NCBI RefSeq assembly: GCF_000243095.1
Contig: NZ_AHJE01000042.1
Span: forward strand, 1-64,000
From: Cupriavidus basilensis OR16
Lineage (GTDB): Bacteria > Pseudomonadota > Gammaproteobacteria > Burkholderiales > Burkholderiaceae
Length of the DNA: 64,000 nt
Direction of reading: 5' to 3'
Shown: one piece after another, positions 45,553 through 54,331 of the stretch
Layout of the letters: each line of letters opens with the position of its first letter
Numbering within the stretch: position 1 is the first letter of the stretch
Notes under the pieces: generated by a model
Told to the model about the DNA's origin: nothing
The model's database searches: none
The model's input: the letters and a program-made list of their open reading frames with translations, nothing else
Translations under genes and position numbers: made by a program

Positions 45553-47304
45553 TTACTGCGCCTCGGCCTTGGTCTTGGCTTCCAGCACTTCCCAGCGTTC
45601 CAGCGCCTCCAGCAGCTCCAGGTCGATCTCGTCGTGGCGGGCCGCAAGCTGCGCGGCCTTGCCCGCGTCGCTGACATAGAGCGAGCCATCCGCCAATTGC
45701 GCGCTCACGGTCTTCTGCTCGTTTTCCAGCGAAGCGATGCGCTCCGGCAGCGTATCCAGCTCGCGCTGCTCCTTGTACGACAGCTTGACCAGGCGGTTGG
45801 CGGCGCGGGCTTCGCGCGGCTTCGTGCTGTCGGCGGCGGCCTTGGCCTCGCCGCCGCGCACGTCCTGCATGGCCGCGCTGCGCGCCGACTGGACCTGCCA
45901 GTCGGAGTAGCCGCCCACGTACTCGCGCCAGCGCCCGTCGCCTTCGGCGGCGATGGTGGAGGTCACCACATTGTCCAGGAAGGCCCGGTCGTGGGAGACC
46001 AGGAACACCGTGCCGCTATAGTCCTGCAGCAGTTCTTCGAGCAGTTCCAGCGTGTCGATGTCCAGGTCGTTGGTCGGCTCATCCAGCACCAGCACATTGG
46101 CCGGGCGCGCAAACAGGCGCGCCAGCAGAAGGCGGTTGCGCTCGCCGCCGGACAGCGACTTGACTGGCGAGCGCGCGCGCTCCGGCGCGAACAGGAAGTC
46201 GCTCAGGTAGCTCATGACGTGCTTGCGCTGGCCGTTGATCTCGACCCAGTCGCTGCCCGGGCTGATGGTATCGGCCAGCGAGCGCTCCAGGTCCAGCTGC
46301 GTGCGCATCTGGTCGAAATACGCCACCTGCATGTTGCTGCCGTTGGAAACGATCTTGCCGGAGCGCTCGCCTTGCGATACTTCCAGCCGGACGTTGCCCT
46401 GCACGTCGCGGCGGGCCGCGCGGTCGGTGCGCATCGTCTGCAGGCGCTGGATACGCGCCACGCTGCGCGTGCGGCGCGCTTCCACGCCCTTGCGGATCCA
46501 GACTTCTTCCTGCGCCAGCAGCTTGTCGAACTTGGCCTGCTCGACCTGCTCGGCGGCCAGCAGGTCAGCCTTGCGCGTCTGGTAGGCGGCGAAGTTGCCA
46601 GGGAAGGAAATCAGCCGGCCACGGTCCAGTTCGACGATGCGGGTTGCCACGCGGTCGAGGAAGGCGCGATCGTGGGTGATCAGCAGCACGCTGCCACGGA
46701 AGGCCAGCAGCAGGTCTTCCAGCCAGCGGATCGCTTCCACGTCCAGGTGGTTGGTCGGTTCGTCGAGCAGCAGGATGTCGGGTTCGGCCACGAGAGCCTG
46801 CGCCAGCGCCACGCGCTTTTGCATGCCGCCAGATAGCGCATCCACGCGCACATCGGCGCTTAGGCTGAGTTGCGCCAGCGTGGTTTCGACCCGCGTGCGC
46901 AAACCCCAGGCGCCGGCGGCGTCGACTTCCGACTGCAGGCGGTGCAGCTCGGCCAGCGAGTCCTCGTCATGGTTGTCGTCCAGCCCCGCCAGCGCCGCTT
47001 CATAGGCCACCAGCAGGTCGTGGACCTTGCCCAGGCCCTGGGACACGGCGTCGAACACGTTCACGCCGGGCTCGAACTGCGGCTCTTGCGGCACATAAGC
47101 CGAGGTCACGCCGCTCTGGCGCGCGATCAGGCCATCGTCCGGCGCGGACAGGCCAGCCACGATCTTGAGCAGCGACGACTTGCCGGAGCCGTTGCGGCCA
47201 ATCAGGCCGACGCGCTCGCCGGCTTCCAGGGAAAAGTCGGCATGGTCGAGCAAGGCCACGTGCCCAAAGGCAAGCTGGGCGTCGGAAATCGAAAACAGGG
47301 CCAT
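45553..47304 (-). CDS. uup: ABC-F family ATPase Uup
   Basis: A 583-aa soluble protein with two ABC ATPase domains and no membrane helices. The first has Walker A GRNGSGKS (36-43), LSGGMQKRVALAQAL and LLLDEPTNHLD; the second has LSGGERNRLLLARLF and LVLDEPTNDLD. The inter-domain linker is charged (KGVEARRTRSVARIQRLQTM). A C-terminal coiled-coil region (LPERIASLENEQKTVSAQL) is the DNA-binding extension typical of Uup. ABC-F proteins act on ribosomes; Uup is linked to DNA recombination and transposon excision. The frame is open far upstream to 47559, but the ATG at 47304 gives the family N-terminus MALFSISDAQLAFG. Confidence 0.9.
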   Translation of the reverse strand: MALFSISDAQLAFGHVALLDHADFSLEAGERVGLIGRNGSGKSSLLKIVAGLSAPDDGLIARQSGVTSAYVPQEPQFEPGVNVFDAVSQGLGKVHDLLVAYEAALAGLDDNHDEDSLAELHRLQSEVDAAGAWGLRTRVETTLAQLSLSADVRVDALSGGMQKRVALAQALVAEPDILLLDEPTNHLDVEAIRWLEDLLLAFRGSVLLITHDRAFLDRVATRIVELDRGRLISFPGNFAAYQTRKADLLAAEQVEQAKFDKLLAQEEVWIRKGVEARRTRSVARIQRLQTMRTDRAARRDVQGNVRLEVSQGERSGKIVSNGSNMQVAYFDQMRTQLDLERSLADTISPGSDWVEINGQRKHVMSYLSDFLFAPERARSPVKSLSGGERNRLLLARLFARPANVLVLDEPTNDLDIDTLELLEELLQDYSGTVFLVSHDRAFLDNVVTSTIAAEGDGRWREYVGGYSDWQVQSARSAAMQDVRGGEAKAAADSTKPREARAANRLVKLSYKEQRELDTLPERIASLENEQKTVSAQLADGSLYVSDAGKAAQLAARHDEIDLELLEALERWEVLEAKTKAEAQ

Positions 47305-47480
47305 GGGAGCAATACGAAAGGAGACAGCGAAAGGGAGGCAATTCAAGCGGCTTGAACCCGCGGCCGCGCGCCGGCGTCGGACAGCAACCGGGTGGCGGGG
47401 TGCCAGGTAGCCGGCATTGTAGACCACCTCCGCCCGCCCTCGCCCGGAGCCGGCGCAAACCCCGCGCCCGCCGTCGCCAC

Positions 47481-47547
47481 AAAAAAAGAAGGGCCCGCGC
47501 TCGCGCGGGCCCAAGAGTCTCTCCTCGGTGCCCTGCTCGCAAGGCAC
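47481..47547 (-). ncRNA. Candidate leader attenuator or small RNA upstream of uup
   Basis: Reading the minus strand, a hairpin (47528-47547, GTGCC/GGCAC arms) is followed by a strong GC hairpin (47491-47512, GGGCCCGC arms) and a T-rich run (47481-47490), a textbook intrinsic terminator. It ends about 180 bp before the uup start and follows no gene on that strand. It may attenuate uup or end an independent short RNA. Confidence 0.4.
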
Positions 47548-47817
47548 GGAACGGAGCATAGCAAGCCCCTCCGGCCGGCTCTAGTCGTACAAATCCGTAA
47601 GGGAAAGCCCCGTCAACGCCGCCTGCGGGCCGCGCTGTTGCGCGCTGCGCAACACCCCTTGCCGTAAAGATTGTCGAGCCGCTGGCACCCGTGGAACAAT
47701 GGCCGACGGCCCGCAGGCCACAGCACAACGGCAGCAATACAAGAACCGGTCCAAACCGGTGAGAGGCGACCCAACGCCAATTCCGCTTGACGCCTTTTTC
47801 TTCGTACGGGGAATGCC

Positions 47818-48744
47818 ATGATCCATCCGCGTGTGCAGCGCTTGCCGCTGCTGCCAGTGCTATCGACCCTGCTTGCACTTTCGCTCGGCATCGGCTTCGG
47901 ACCGGCAGCCGCGCAGTCCGGCGGCTCGCCCGTGCTGCAACGCATCGAGCAGACCGGCGTGCTGCGCATCGCCCACCGCGAAAGCTCGGTGCCGTTTTCC
48001 TTCGTGGCCGACGGCAAGCCCTATGGCTATGCCATCGACCTCTGCCTGCGGGTGGCCGACGCCCTGCGCGGCGCGCTCCGGATGCCGGGCCTCAAGGTGG
48101 AATTCGTTGCGGTCACGCCGGCCAACCGCATCGCCGCCATCGTCGACGGCAAGGCCGATCTCGAGTGCGGGTCCACCACCAACAATCGCGAGCGGCGCGA
48201 GCAGGTTGCCTTTACCATCCCGCACTACATCGCCGGCAGCCGCATGCTGGTCAGGACCGATTCCGGCATCCGCAAACTGGGCGACCTGCGCGGCAAGACG
48301 GTCGTCTCCACGGTGGGCACCACATCCCTCGCGGTGATACGCCAGATCAACGGCTCCGGCGCGATGCAGATCCACGTGGTGGAAGCCAAGGACCACGCCG
48401 AGGCCTTCGCCATGGTCGAGCAAGGCAAGGCTGACGCCTTCGTGATGGACGACGTGCTGCTCTACGGCCTGCGCGCCAATGCGCGCGACCCGGCCCTCTA
48501 CACCGTCACCAGCGAGCTGCTGACAATCGAGCCCTACGCCATCATGCTGTCGAAGCAGGACGCCGAGTTCAAGCGGCTGGTGGACAAGACCCTGGTTGCC
48601 GCCATCTATTCGCTCGATACGCAGCGGCTCTACAAGAAATGGTTCCAGTCGCCGATCCCGCCGCATGGGGTCAACCTCGACATCCCCATGAGCTACCTGC
48701 TGCGCGATTCCTTCAAGTTCCCGAGCGACAAGGTCGCCGACTAA
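47818..48744 (+). CDS. Amino-acid ABC transporter substrate-binding protein
   Basis: A 308-aa periplasmic SBP_bac_3 protein of the glutamate/aspartate (GltI) group. The signal peptide spans about residues 1-32 ending GPAAAQS. Then come LQRIEQTGVLRIAHRESSVPFSF, PYGYAIDLCLRVAD, DLECGSTTNNRERREQVAFTIP and EAFAMVEQGKADAFVMDDVLL. GGGGAAT precedes the ATG. No permease or ATPase gene is adjacent. Confidence 0.9.
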   Translation: MIHPRVQRLPLLPVLSTLLALSLGIGFGPAAAQSGGSPVLQRIEQTGVLRIAHRESSVPFSFVADGKPYGYAIDLCLRVADALRGALRMPGLKVEFVAVTPANRIAAIVDGKADLECGSTTNNRERREQVAFTIPHYIAGSRMLVRTDSGIRKLGDLRGKTVVSTVGTTSLAVIRQINGSGAMQIHVVEAKDHAEAFAMVEQGKADAFVMDDVLLYGLRANARDPALYTVTSELLTIEPYAIMLSKQDAEFKRLVDKTLVAAIYSLDTQRLYKKWFQSPIPPHGVNLDIPMSYLLRDSFKFPSDKVAD

Positions 48745-48827
48745 GAGCGCATCCCGAACGGCACAACTCGTGCGAAGATGGCGGCCCAGCCGCTTTTTTG
48801 CGCATGCGTTGCGCCGAGTGCCGCCCG

Positions 48828-50027
48828 ATGTCCCGCCCCATGTCCGCCACGCCCCTGAAGCTGACCGATCTCTCCGTCTCCGCCCTGGTCGCCGGGCTGA
48901 TCGCCATGCTGACCGGCTACACCAGTTCGCTGGTACTGATGATCCAGGCCGGCCAGGCCGCCCATTTGTCGGACGCGCAAGTCGCCTCGTGGATCTGGGC
49001 GTTGTCCATCGGCATGGGAGTAACCACCATCGGGCTGTCCCTGCTGACACGCTCGCCCATTGTTGTGGCCTGGTCCACCCCTGGCGCCGCCCTGCTGATC
49101 GCCAGCCTGCCGGGCGTGCCCTACGCGCAGGCCGTCGGCGCCTTCATCATGGCGGCGGTGCTGATGACCGCCGCCGGCATGACCGGCTGGTTCGACAAAC
49201 TGATGCGCGCGCTGCCGGCCAGCATTGCCTCAGCGCTCCTGGCCGGCATCCTGTTCCGCATCAGCGTCGACGTGTTCGTGCAAGCCCAGCATCAAACCCT
49301 GCTGCTGCTGGTGATGTTCGCGCTGTACCTGTTGGGCAGGCGCTTCTGGCCGCGCTACGCGGTGCCGGGCGTGCTGCTGGCGGGCGTGGCGCTGGCCGGC
49401 GCGCTTGGCCAGCTGCATTTCGAATCGTTCCATTTCGCGTTGGCCAAGCCGGTGTGGACCACGCCGGCGTTCTCGCTGCAAGCCTTCGTCAGCATCGCGG
49501 TACCGCTGTTCATCGTGGCGCTGGCGTCGCAGAATATTCCCGGCCTGGCGGTCCTGCGCGCCGACGGCTATCACATACCGGCCTCCCCGTTGATCACCGT
49601 CACCGGCATCGCCTCCGCCCTGCTCGCCCCGTTCGGCTCGCACGGCATCAACCTGGCGGCCATCACCGCGGCCATCTGCACCGGCGCGCAAGCCGATCCC
49701 GACCGCAACCGGCGCTATACGGCGGCGGTGGTTTGCGGCATCGGCTATCTGATCGCGGGGGCGTTGGCAGCCAGCATTGCCGCGCTGTTCGCGGCGTTCC
49801 CCAAAGCGTTGGTCGTGGCGGTGGCCGCGTTTGCCTTGCTCGGCTCGATCGCCAGCGGCCTGACCACGGCCATGCAGACGCCGGCCGAGCGCGAGTCCGC
49901 CCTGCTGACGTTCATGATCACCGCCTCCGGCATGACGCTGGCGGGCGTGGGGTCGGCTTTCTGGGGTGTGGTGGGCGGCATGCTGGCGTTGCTGGTCCTG
50001 CGCCCGCGCGCCGCCCCTAAGCCCTGA
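48828..50027 (+). CDS. benE: Benzoate/H+ symporter family protein (BenE)
   Basis: A 399-aa polytopic membrane protein of the BenE family: LTDLSVSALVAGLIAMLTGYTSSLVLMIQA, VVAWSTPGAALLIASLPGVPYAQAVGAFI, SQNIPGLAVLRADGY and APFGSHGINLAAITAAICTGAQADPDRNRRY. It probably imports benzoate or a related aromatic acid with a proton; no catabolic genes are adjacent. The start may be 48828 or the ATG at 48840; the ribosome site is weak. Confidence 0.87.
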   Translation: MSRPMSATPLKLTDLSVSALVAGLIAMLTGYTSSLVLMIQAGQAAHLSDAQVASWIWALSIGMGVTTIGLSLLTRSPIVVAWSTPGAALLIASLPGVPYAQAVGAFIMAAVLMTAAGMTGWFDKLMRALPASIASALLAGILFRISVDVFVQAQHQTLLLLVMFALYLLGRRFWPRYAVPGVLLAGVALAGALGQLHFESFHFALAKPVWTTPAFSLQAFVSIAVPLFIVALASQNIPGLAVLRADGYHIPASPLITVTGIASALLAPFGSHGINLAAITAAICTGAQADPDRNRRYTAAVVCGIGYLIAGALAASIAALFAAFPKALVVAVAAFALLGSIASGLTTAMQTPAERESALLTFMITASGMTLAGVGSAFWGVVGGMLALLVLRPRAAPKP

Positions 50028-50046
50028 GGCTGGAAAGCCCGAGCGC

Positions 50047-50453
50047 CTACAGCAGCAGGAAAGCGATATCCGCCGCGCCGATCCCGGAAATGGAGGTGCC
50101 CTTGCGCCGCTGGAACAGGATGTGCTGCAGCACCCGGTCGCGGTGCTCGGCAAACGTGGCTGGATCGAAGCGCAGCGCGGTGAGCGCGTAATGCTCGGAG
50201 AGCAGATGCCAACCACCACGCGCGCATGCATGCCGCGGTAGCGATCCAGCTCGCCGTGCGCCTTGCGCAATTCCTCGCGCAACGCCCGCACCTCCTGCTG
50301 GAGCCTCATGTTGTGCTGCACGCCGCGCTGGATGCGCGACGCCTCTTCCAGCGCAACATCCGCCGCGGCAATCGTGTTCTGCCAGACCCCCTGACCCATC
50401 GTCTGGCCATCCACCTGCGGCCACACGATCTGAACCTCTTCCTCGCCTTTCAT
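50047..50453 (-). pseudogene. Coiled-coil hypothetical protein, frameshifted
   Basis: From the ATG at 50453 (GGGGGG upstream) a frame encodes MKGEEEVQIVWPQVDGQ and a coiled coil (RLQQEVRALREELRKAHGELDRYR). At about 50209-50213 the sensible sequence moves to another frame and continues as WHLLSEHYALTALRFDPATF to RKGTSISGIGAADIAFLLL, stopping at 50047. One inserted base would join them into a protein of about 135 aa. Function unknown. It is convergent with benE. Confidence 0.55.
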
Positions 50454-50743
50454 GGCGCCCCCCCTAGAACCTGACTCACCCGCCGCTGGCTTTATCACGT
50501 CCGCCAGCTGGTCGGGGCTACCGCGACCAACCCACTCTTTGAGACTTAGGTCTCCCGGCGCTCGAACAACGCGCTCTACTCCGATTGAAGATGGCATCCC
50601 GGTGCGGGACAACCACCTGAAAGGAGGGATCGTCAGACTGCATGGCAGCTTCAATCATGCCTTGCACTGTACACCTCGCGGGGCGAGCCTGGCAGCTATG
50701 GGAAAATGTGGCTCCAGCGACAGCCAACCGGAAGGACCTATCG

Positions 50744-51076
50744 ATGAACGCCTACATACTGCTGGCCCTCGCCATCGCGGCCGAAGTCATTGCCACCAGC
50801 AGCCTCAAGGCCTCCGAGAGTTTCACGCGCCTGTGGCCAAGCGTGCTGGTCGTGGCCGGCTACGTCGGCGCCTTCATCCTGCTGATGCAGGTCATGAAGA
50901 CCGTGCCCGTGGGCATCGCCTACGCGATCTGGTGTGGTGCGGGGATCGTGCTCGTCACACTGATCGCCAGCGTGCTGTATCAACAGATGCCGGATCTGGC
51001 AGCCTGGGCAGGGATCGGGCTGATTATTGCGGGGGTGGCAGTGATTCAGCTGTTCTCGAAGATGGGTACGCATTGA
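50744..51076 (+). CDS. Small multidrug resistance (SMR) efflux protein
   Basis: A 110-aa four-helix protein of the EmrE/SugE superfamily. The conserved membrane Glu14 is in LLALAIAAEVIATSSLKASESFTRL, followed by TVPVGIAYAIWCGAGIVLV and the fourth helix GIGLIIAGVAVIQLF. The pattern fits the Qac/EmrE branch exporting cationic drugs; guanidinium exporters (Gdx) are the alternative. GAAGGA precedes the ATG. Confidence 0.92.
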   Translation: MNAYILLALAIAAEVIATSSLKASESFTRLWPSVLVVAGYVGAFILLMQVMKTVPVGIAYAIWCGAGIVLVTLIASVLYQQMPDLAAWAGIGLIIAGVAVIQLFSKMGTH

Positions 51077-51151
51077 GGCATGCGCCGTGCGGCGGCAAGC
51101 CACTGCATTTCAATTGGAGGACGGTTTGACGAATCGCTGGGAACCTTAGGG

Positions 51152-51164
51152 TGGTCCCGCCGGC
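51152..51164. repeat. Displaced tRNA-Arg 3' end (att-like direct repeat, left)
   Basis: TGGTCCCGCCGGC is identical, and in the same orientation, to the 3' terminal 13 bases (complement, including CCA) of tRNA-Arg(CCT) at 57487-57499. Such displaced tRNA ends mark the far boundary of elements integrated at tRNA genes. Confidence 0.6.
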
Positions 51165-51270
51165 GCGCGAAGGCTGCTGAGCAGAGCGCCGGGTGACGGA
51201 CAGCATCTGATTGCCGCCACCAGTTAGCTAGCCTACAACGTAAGGGCATAGCAAGCAGGAGACCGAGCCC

Positions 51271-52281
51271 ATGGCCGAAGATCATTTTGTCCTCGCCGAC
51301 AAATGCGAGGGGGGTGTCGCACTATCGGGGGCTAGCGGATTCGTTGGTAGCGTGGTGCTGAAAACTCTTGAAGCTGGCGGCGCAGAGATCACCTGCCTCT
51401 CGCGGGCAGCCCCAAGCGGCGGCGCGCGAACGACAACGAGCCGCGACCTTCTGGTGGCCGACGATTTCGCCAACCTCGAGCAGGTCTGGCCGTCTGCGCT
51501 AAGGCCACACTGCGTGATCCACCTGGCTGCGCGGGTCCATATCATGCGCGACACCGCAGCGGATGCACTGGACGCCCATCGCGCTACCAACGTCACGGGG
51601 ACGATGCGCCTAGCCGAGGCCGCCGTGCGAGCCGGGGCAAAGCGCTTCATCTTTGTCAGCAGCATCAAGGCACTGGGCGAGGGCGAGGGGAATCGCGGCC
51701 GACCATTGCGCGAAGACGATGCGCCAAAACCAGTCGACCCATACGGAATATCTAAGTACGAGGCCGAACGTGCTCTGTTCGAGTTCGGCAAGCAGAACGG
51801 CCTGGAAGTGGTGGTGATTCGGCCGCCGCTGGTATACGGGCCGGGCGTTCGCGCAAACTTCTTGAGCCTGTTCAGCGCGGTAGCGAAAGGTGTGCCGCTG
51901 CCGCTTGGCTTCGCCAACGGTCCCCGCAGCCTGGTGGCCGTGGATAACTTGACTTCCGCGATCATTGAGTGCATCCACCACCCCAATGCGGCGCAGGAAG
52001 TTTTCCATGTCGCGGATGGCGAGGATGTGTCGGTGGCTCAATTGACCCGCATGATGGGGAAAGCGCTTGGTCGCCATGCGCGCTTGCTGCCAGTGCCGAT
52101 TGCGCTGCTGCGTGCCGCCGGCGCGCTGACCGGCCGCAGCGAAGCGATTCAGCGTCTGGTGGAACCGTTGCGCGTGGACATCGCCAAAATCCGGACTCTC
52201 CTGGGATGGCGTCCTCCGCTATCGCTCACCGATGGCCTGGCGCAGACGGCCAAATGGTACCGCTCGACTTATGGTGCCTAG
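51271..52281 (+). CDS. NAD-dependent epimerase/dehydratase, nucleotide-sugar type
   Basis: A 336-aa extended short-chain dehydrogenase. NAD-binding GASGFVGS (Gly20, 23, 26), VIHLAARVHIM, active-site Tyr158 and Lys162 in DPYGISKYEAE with FVSSIKALG supplying the Ser, and RPPLVYGPGVRANF. This resembles WbpV/Gne-like UDP-hexose 4-epimerases of O-antigen clusters. AGGAG precedes the ATG. It is the first gene inside the tRNA-bounded islet, followed by an O-acyltransferase, which supports a surface-polysaccharide role. Confidence 0.85.
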   Translation: MAEDHFVLADKCEGGVALSGASGFVGSVVLKTLEAGGAEITCLSRAAPSGGARTTTSRDLLVADDFANLEQVWPSALRPHCVIHLAARVHIMRDTAADALDAHRATNVTGTMRLAEAAVRAGAKRFIFVSSIKALGEGEGNRGRPLREDDAPKPVDPYGISKYEAERALFEFGKQNGLEVVVIRPPLVYGPGVRANFLSLFSAVAKGVPLPLGFANGPRSLVAVDNLTSAIIECIHHPNAAQEVFHVADGEDVSVAQLTRMMGKALGRHARLLPVPIALLRAAGALTGRSEAIQRLVEPLRVDIAKIRTLLGWRPPLSLTDGLAQTAKWYRSTYGA

Positions 52282-52365
52282 CAACGCCCACGGCCTTACC
52301 TACTGGCACGCGATCACCGCCGCCTTCAGCCGGGCGTCATACGTCGCACACTGGGCCAGCGCCCT

Positions 52366-52455
52366 CTACGAACACTGCCGTGGTGGCACTTCGCAAGGGA
52401 TGCCATCGTGGTCGCCGTCAATCTTCACGCCAGGGCAGTTGCGCAGGTAGAAACG
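52366..52455 (-). pseudogene. Excalibur-domain gene fragment
   Basis: The minus strand encodes FYLRNCPGVKIDGDHDGIPCE and then a stop. This is the C-terminal half of an excalibur calcium-binding motif (DxDxDGxxCE) as found at the end of thermonuclease-like and cold-shock-fused proteins. Upstream sequence in the same frame shows no homology, so only a 3' remnant of about 90 bp is left. Confidence 0.55.
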
Positions 52456-52555
52456 GGCCGTGAGAAGGCCGCCCGGAGGCGGCTGCCGCAGTGGCGGGGC
52501 GCGGAGTCCAAATAGTGGATAATCTGCGCCGCGCAGGTGAATATGAAAAAAGGTG

Positions 52556-53689
52556 ATGCAGAAAAAGAATGAGGAAATCGAGGCCCTTCGCGGACTCGCC
52601 ATTGTGGCCGTCGTGGTTTCGCACATGGGTAACCTGCTTTACTGGAACCGCGCATTCGGCGAAGTGATGCACTCGCTGAACCTCGCGGCGGGTGTCGATC
52701 TATTTTTCTGTATCTCGGGCTATGTCATCACGACAGCCTTCTACGCAAAGCTGAAGGCCGCCGCTGCAACTGGCCGCAAGGCGTTCCTGCGGGAGAGCCG
52801 GGATTTCATGATCCGTCGCATGTTCCGCATCATGCCGGCGGCATTGACGTGGGTTGGCGCCGTAGCCGTGGGCTCAGTCTGGTTCAACGAAACCGGCGCG
52901 CTTGGCACGCTGACTGGAAACCTAGGCGACGCAGTAAGCATATTGCTCAACGTCTCGAACATCCACTTTGTAAACTGCATCTTGTCTGGCAACGCATCGC
53001 CATGGTGCGGAAACAACGGTATCTACTGGAGCATCTCGCTGGAAGAGCAGTTCTACCTGCTGTTCCCACTGCTCGTGCTAGTCCGTCGCCGGTGGGTCGC
53101 CATCGGAACCATCTTGGTCGTCCTGGCGCTGCTGTTGATCGAGCGGAACCTCTACGTCTGGTACACACGCGTCGATGGTCTTCTTGCAGGCGTCTGCCTG
53201 GCGCTTGCAATCCATCACCCCTGGTATCGTCGGCTTGAGCCTCTGCGGCCCACCATGCTCTCTCGCTGGGCCGCTGTTCTGCTCACCTGCATCGCCATCG
53301 CCACAATTGCACGCACCAGCTCCGTGCTTTCGGCCGCTTGGCCCGAATTAACTACCGCTCTCTGCGCGGTTCTGGTCATGCTTGCCAGCTACAATCACGG
53401 GCACTGCTTCGCGCCCGGTTTCCCGCGGCAGATCCTGGCTTATGTAGGCAGCCGATCGTTCGCCCTGTATTTGGCACATAACCCGGTCTTCTGGGCGGCG
53501 AAGGAAGTGGCCCACCGTGTTGGTGCCCTCAATGCCGGCGATGAACCCACCAATCCAACGCTATATGCGACGCTGTCGCTGCTCGCCATGGTGATCCTCG
53601 CAGAGCTCAGCTACCGTTTGGTCGAGGTGCCTTTCCGCGGAGGTGCCTTTCCGCGACTGGGGACGGGCCTTGACGAAGCGCGCCCCTAG
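52556..53689 (+). CDS. Acyltransferase 3 family O-acyltransferase
   Basis: A 377-aa inner-membrane acyltransferase of the OafA/YrhL type with about ten helices. The conserved Arg12 and His23 lie in EALRGLAIVAVVVSHMG, and the RxxR-like region SRDFMIRRMFRIMPAALTWV and WSISLEEQFYLLFPLLV are typical. It probably O-acetylates a polysaccharide. A 16-bp tandem duplication at 53624-53655 shifts the frame for the last residues: the protein ends RGGAFPRLGTGLDEARP, whereas with one unit it would continue RDWGRALTKRAPSAKK. The start may be GTG 52553 or ATG 52556. Confidence 0.88.
   Translation: MQKKNEEIEALRGLAIVAVVVSHMGNLLYWNRAFGEVMHSLNLAAGVDLFFCISGYVITTAFYAKLKAAAATGRKAFLRESRDFMIRRMFRIMPAALTWVGAVAVGSVWFNETGALGTLTGNLGDAVSILLNVSNIHFVNCILSGNASPWCGNNGIYWSISLEEQFYLLFPLLVLVRRRWVAIGTILVVLALLLIERNLYVWYTRVDGLLAGVCLALAIHHPWYRRLEPLRPTMLSRWAAVLLTCIAIATIARTSSVLSAAWPELTTALCAVLVMLASYNHGHCFAPGFPRQILAYVGSRSFALYLAHNPVFWAAKEVAHRVGALNAGDEPTNPTLYATLSLLAMVILAELSYRLVEVPFRGGAFPRLGTGLDEARP
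53624..53655 (+). repeat. 16-bp tandem duplication at the acyltransferase 3' end
   Basis: GAGGTGCCTTTCCGCG is repeated head to tail at 53624-53639 and 53640-53655. Because 16 is not a multiple of three, the downstream frame and C-terminus change. Confidence 0.92.
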
Positions 53690-53965
53690 TGCCAAGAAGT
53701 TCACTTTGGCTGCGGCGGAGTGAACACCCAGGCGCCGCCGGCCCCCTGCATCGGTGCCCAATCGGGCCGCGGTTGGGGACTGACGACACTGACGTCAACC
53801 CGACAGCTATCTGCGTCGTCGAAGCGTGGTGATTCCCCCGTCGGGCCCTATCGGGACCGTTCAACAAAGCGCGAGTCGCCCCGCGCGCCATCTATCTGGC
53901 GCCCCCTTCAGCTGTGGAACAATCAAGACATCTGACCTTCCCAACTGCCCACCAATGGGGGATGC

Positions 53966-54211
53966 ATGAAAGAACAAGACATCACGGCTGCTTTTGTTGC
54001 CAACGCGAAGACCGGCCTGCATTTAGAAAGTGGGTTGGTCTTGCTAGAGCTCTCCTTGGCAAACTCCCCAGAGGACGCAGCGGCCGGCAAACTCACTTCG
54101 CAGTGGTACGCGCTACCGCCCGAAGTCGCGCAGCAACTCGCTGCGCGACTCGCCGAGCAAGCTCGGTCTCTTCTGGCGTGGGATCAGGCTCAACACGGAC
54201 AGAAAAACTGA
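53966..54211 (+). CDS. 81-aa hypothetical islet protein
   Basis: A small soluble protein beginning MKEQDITAAFVANAKTG with an excellent GGGGGA ribosome site. The C-terminal half (QWYALPPEVAQQLAARLAEQARSLL) is an amphipathic helix pattern loosely reminiscent of BssS-like phage-associated proteins, but this is too weak for a name. It lies between the acyltransferase and the repressor region. Confidence 0.6.
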   Translation: MKEQDITAAFVANAKTGLHLESGLVLLELSLANSPEDAAAGKLTSQWYALPPEVAQQLAARLAEQARSLLAWDQAQHGQKN

Positions 54212-54331
54212 TTGCTCCGATGGAGAAGCGGCGCGCGACCAAACGGCTACCTCCGGAATCGCAAGGCGGTTTCATGTGCCTATCTCCGGCGGTACTGTTT
54301 CGGGTCATAGATCGCTCTCGCCGGGTCGCTT

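Noticed and set aside
47305..47559. An 85-residue N-terminal extension of Uup
   Set aside because: The frame is open, but the region contains a strong intrinsic terminator and Arg/Gly-rich noise, and the ATG at 47304 gives the family N-terminus.
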